Below are positions 63,001 through 64,000 of a DNA stretch of 64,000 nucleotides, one piece after another (the stretch's first letter is position 1; the number at the start of each line of letters is the position of its first letter). The DNA comes from JACVRW01 sp963728155 (lineage in GTDB: Bacteria > Actinomycetota > Thermoleophilia > Solirubrobacterales > Thermoleophilaceae). The stretch covers positions 806,001 to 870,000 of the forward strand of contig CAVSJF010000007.1 of assembly GCA_963728155.1 (NCBI GenBank). Direction: 5' to 3'. A program made the position numbers and the translations under genes. The notes below the pieces were generated by a model. That model was not told the DNA's origin, ran no database searches, and saw nothing but the letters and a program-made list of their open reading frames with translations.

Positions 63001-64000
63001 GCACGGTGCGCAGGCCGCGCGCCGCCCGCGCCGCGTCGAAGGCCTGGTTGATGTCCTCGAGCGCGAAGCGCTCGCCCACCAGCTCGTCGAGCTTCAGCGC
63101 CCCCGCGCGGTAGAGATCGAGGATGCGCGGCACCAGCAGCGCCGGGCTGACCGATCCGTAGGCCGAGCCGACGATCCGGCGCTCGTAGGTGACCAGGTCC
63201 AGCATGTCCACCGGCACCGGGCGGCCCTGAGGCGCCAGGCCCACGATGGCGGCGGTTCCCCCCGGCCTGCAGCAGCTCGACGCCCAGCGTCATCGCGTCG
63301 GCGTGCCCGGAGGTCACGATCGTCCAGTCGAGGCCCTCGCGCGGCGCGGCGGCGCGCAGCGCGTCGAGACTCTCCCGCGCGCCCGAGTCGAGCACCTCGG
63401 TGGCTCCGAAGCGCCGGGCCCAGTCGAGCCGGTCGGCGGAGGGATCGACGGCCAGCACGCTCGTGGCGCCGCGCGCCCGGGCGCCCTGGATCGCGTTGAT
63501 GCCCACCCCGCCCGCGCCGATCACCGCCCCGCGGCTGCCGGCGGGCACCTCGATGCTTGCGATGGCCGCGCCGACGCCGGTGAGCACGGCGCATCCGAGC
63601 AGCGCCCCGGCCTCGTCGGACACGTCGTCGGGCAGCGCGATCAGGCTGCGCTCCGCCACCACGGCGTGGTGTGAGAAGCAGGCGAGCAGCGAGTAGGCGC
63701 TGATCGCCTCCCCGTCCTGGGTGATGGGCGAGCTGCCGGTGGTCAGCCGGCCCGCGCCCATGGCGTCGAGGGAGTCCTGGCAGAGGATGGGCTGCCCCCT
63801 CAGGCAGTGGGCGCAGCGCCCGCAGCCGGGGGCCGAGCTGAGCAGCACGCGCGTCCCGGGCTCGACCGCCACGCCCGGTCCGACCTCCTCGACCACGCCC
63901 GCGCCCTCGTGCCCGAGCACCGCGGGCAGGGGGTAGTCCCATTCGCCGTCGGCCTGGCCGACGTCGCTGTGGCAGACGCCGGCCGCGGTGAGCCTGACCA
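62990..64000 (-). CDS. Zinc-dependent alcohol dehydrogenase (5' end beyond the window); one frameshift
   Basis: Reading from the right edge, the protein has GVCHSDVGQADGEWDYPLPA, LGHEGAGVVEEVGPGVAVEP with the catalytic zinc ligands, structural zinc cysteines in APGCGRCAHCLRGQPILC, and AVIGAGGVGINAIQGARARG. It then continues after a shift near 63255 as MLDLVTYERRIVGSAYGSVS and ends ARGLRTVLRT. This is a class III-like/ADH-type zinc dehydrogenase. The first ~25 residues are missing because the window ends. It is convergent with the SDR gene, overlapping by 11 bases, and is not obviously part of the sugar operon. Confidence 0.9.

Overview
The window is very G+C-rich DNA (roughly 70% by eye) packed with short-gap and overlapping genes, many starting at GTG. 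The gene families point to a high-G+C actinobacterium, most likely Thermoleophilia (Solirubrobacterales or a relative). Indicators are an F420-type luciferase-like oxidoreductase beside an F420/FMN PPOX-fold protein, a DipZ-like CcdA-thioredoxin fusion, KorAB, a proton-translocating PntAB, partner-switching signalling proteins and a degenerate AbiEi/DUF559 gene. No rRNA, tRNA, CRISPR array or insertion sequence was recognised. There is no gene-free stretch above 300 bases. Many conserved genes are broken by single-base indels, often in G or C runs, while the protein on both sides stays conserved. I treat these as probable sequence errors and give each such gene as one feature.

Layout. 1-4207: small membrane proteins, an M23 peptidase and a multidomain phosphatase/kinase with its STAS partner. 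4162-6784: an alpha/beta hydrolase and DipZ. 6833-11076: monooxygenase, SDR, aldehyde dehydrogenase, ferredoxin and a small membrane protein with a duplicated motif. 11097-14901: DUF1244, an NlpC/P60-like lipoprotein, truncated globin, a pair of HtrA-like proteases and an HxlR regulator. 14984-21634: ArfB, a sugar kinase, rhodanese, a hybrid histidine kinase, an HD-GYP response regulator and a secreted TIM-barrel protein. 21644-28502: SDR, AbiEi/DUF559, RemA-like protein, PntAB, LysR and an aldo/keto reductase. 28509-34031: ECF sigma, MFS exporter, a MarR/YceI/FMN-reductase unit and DUF1254. 34071-41046: KorAB, GNAT, a malate/lactate-type dehydrogenase, a methionine-salvage pair (MtnA plus class II aldolase) and TetR. 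41015-45054: conserved small proteins and F420-related enzymes. 45062-46871: a compact unit of sulfurtransferase, FrnE-like DsbA and a strikingly periodic Ser/Cys repeat protein. 46907-52172: secreted protein, lipase, quinone oxidoreductase, a 155-bp inverted-repeat element, a TetR/hydrolase pair with twin operators and a NarL-type regulator.

52188-63000 is a divergent carbohydrate-catabolic locus. One arm (minus strand) holds the solute-binding protein, two permeases, IclR and an SDR. The other arm (plus strand) holds a zinc dehydrogenase, the ABC ATPase, an aldose-epimerase-like protein, an enolase-superfamily dehydratase, a GH88/105-like hydrolase and a second SDR. The arms share a control region with a TTCCG-N5-CGGAA dyad. 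Together they suggest import of an oligosaccharide, hydrolysis and non-phosphorylative oxidation of a sugar acid. A zinc dehydrogenase cut by the window edge closes the sequence.

The candidate I find most novel is the 103-residue protein at 46560-46871. It has nine serines at exact six-residue spacing followed by eight cysteines at exact three-residue spacing, and it lies directly upstream of a thiol-disulfide oxidoreductase and a sulfurtransferase.
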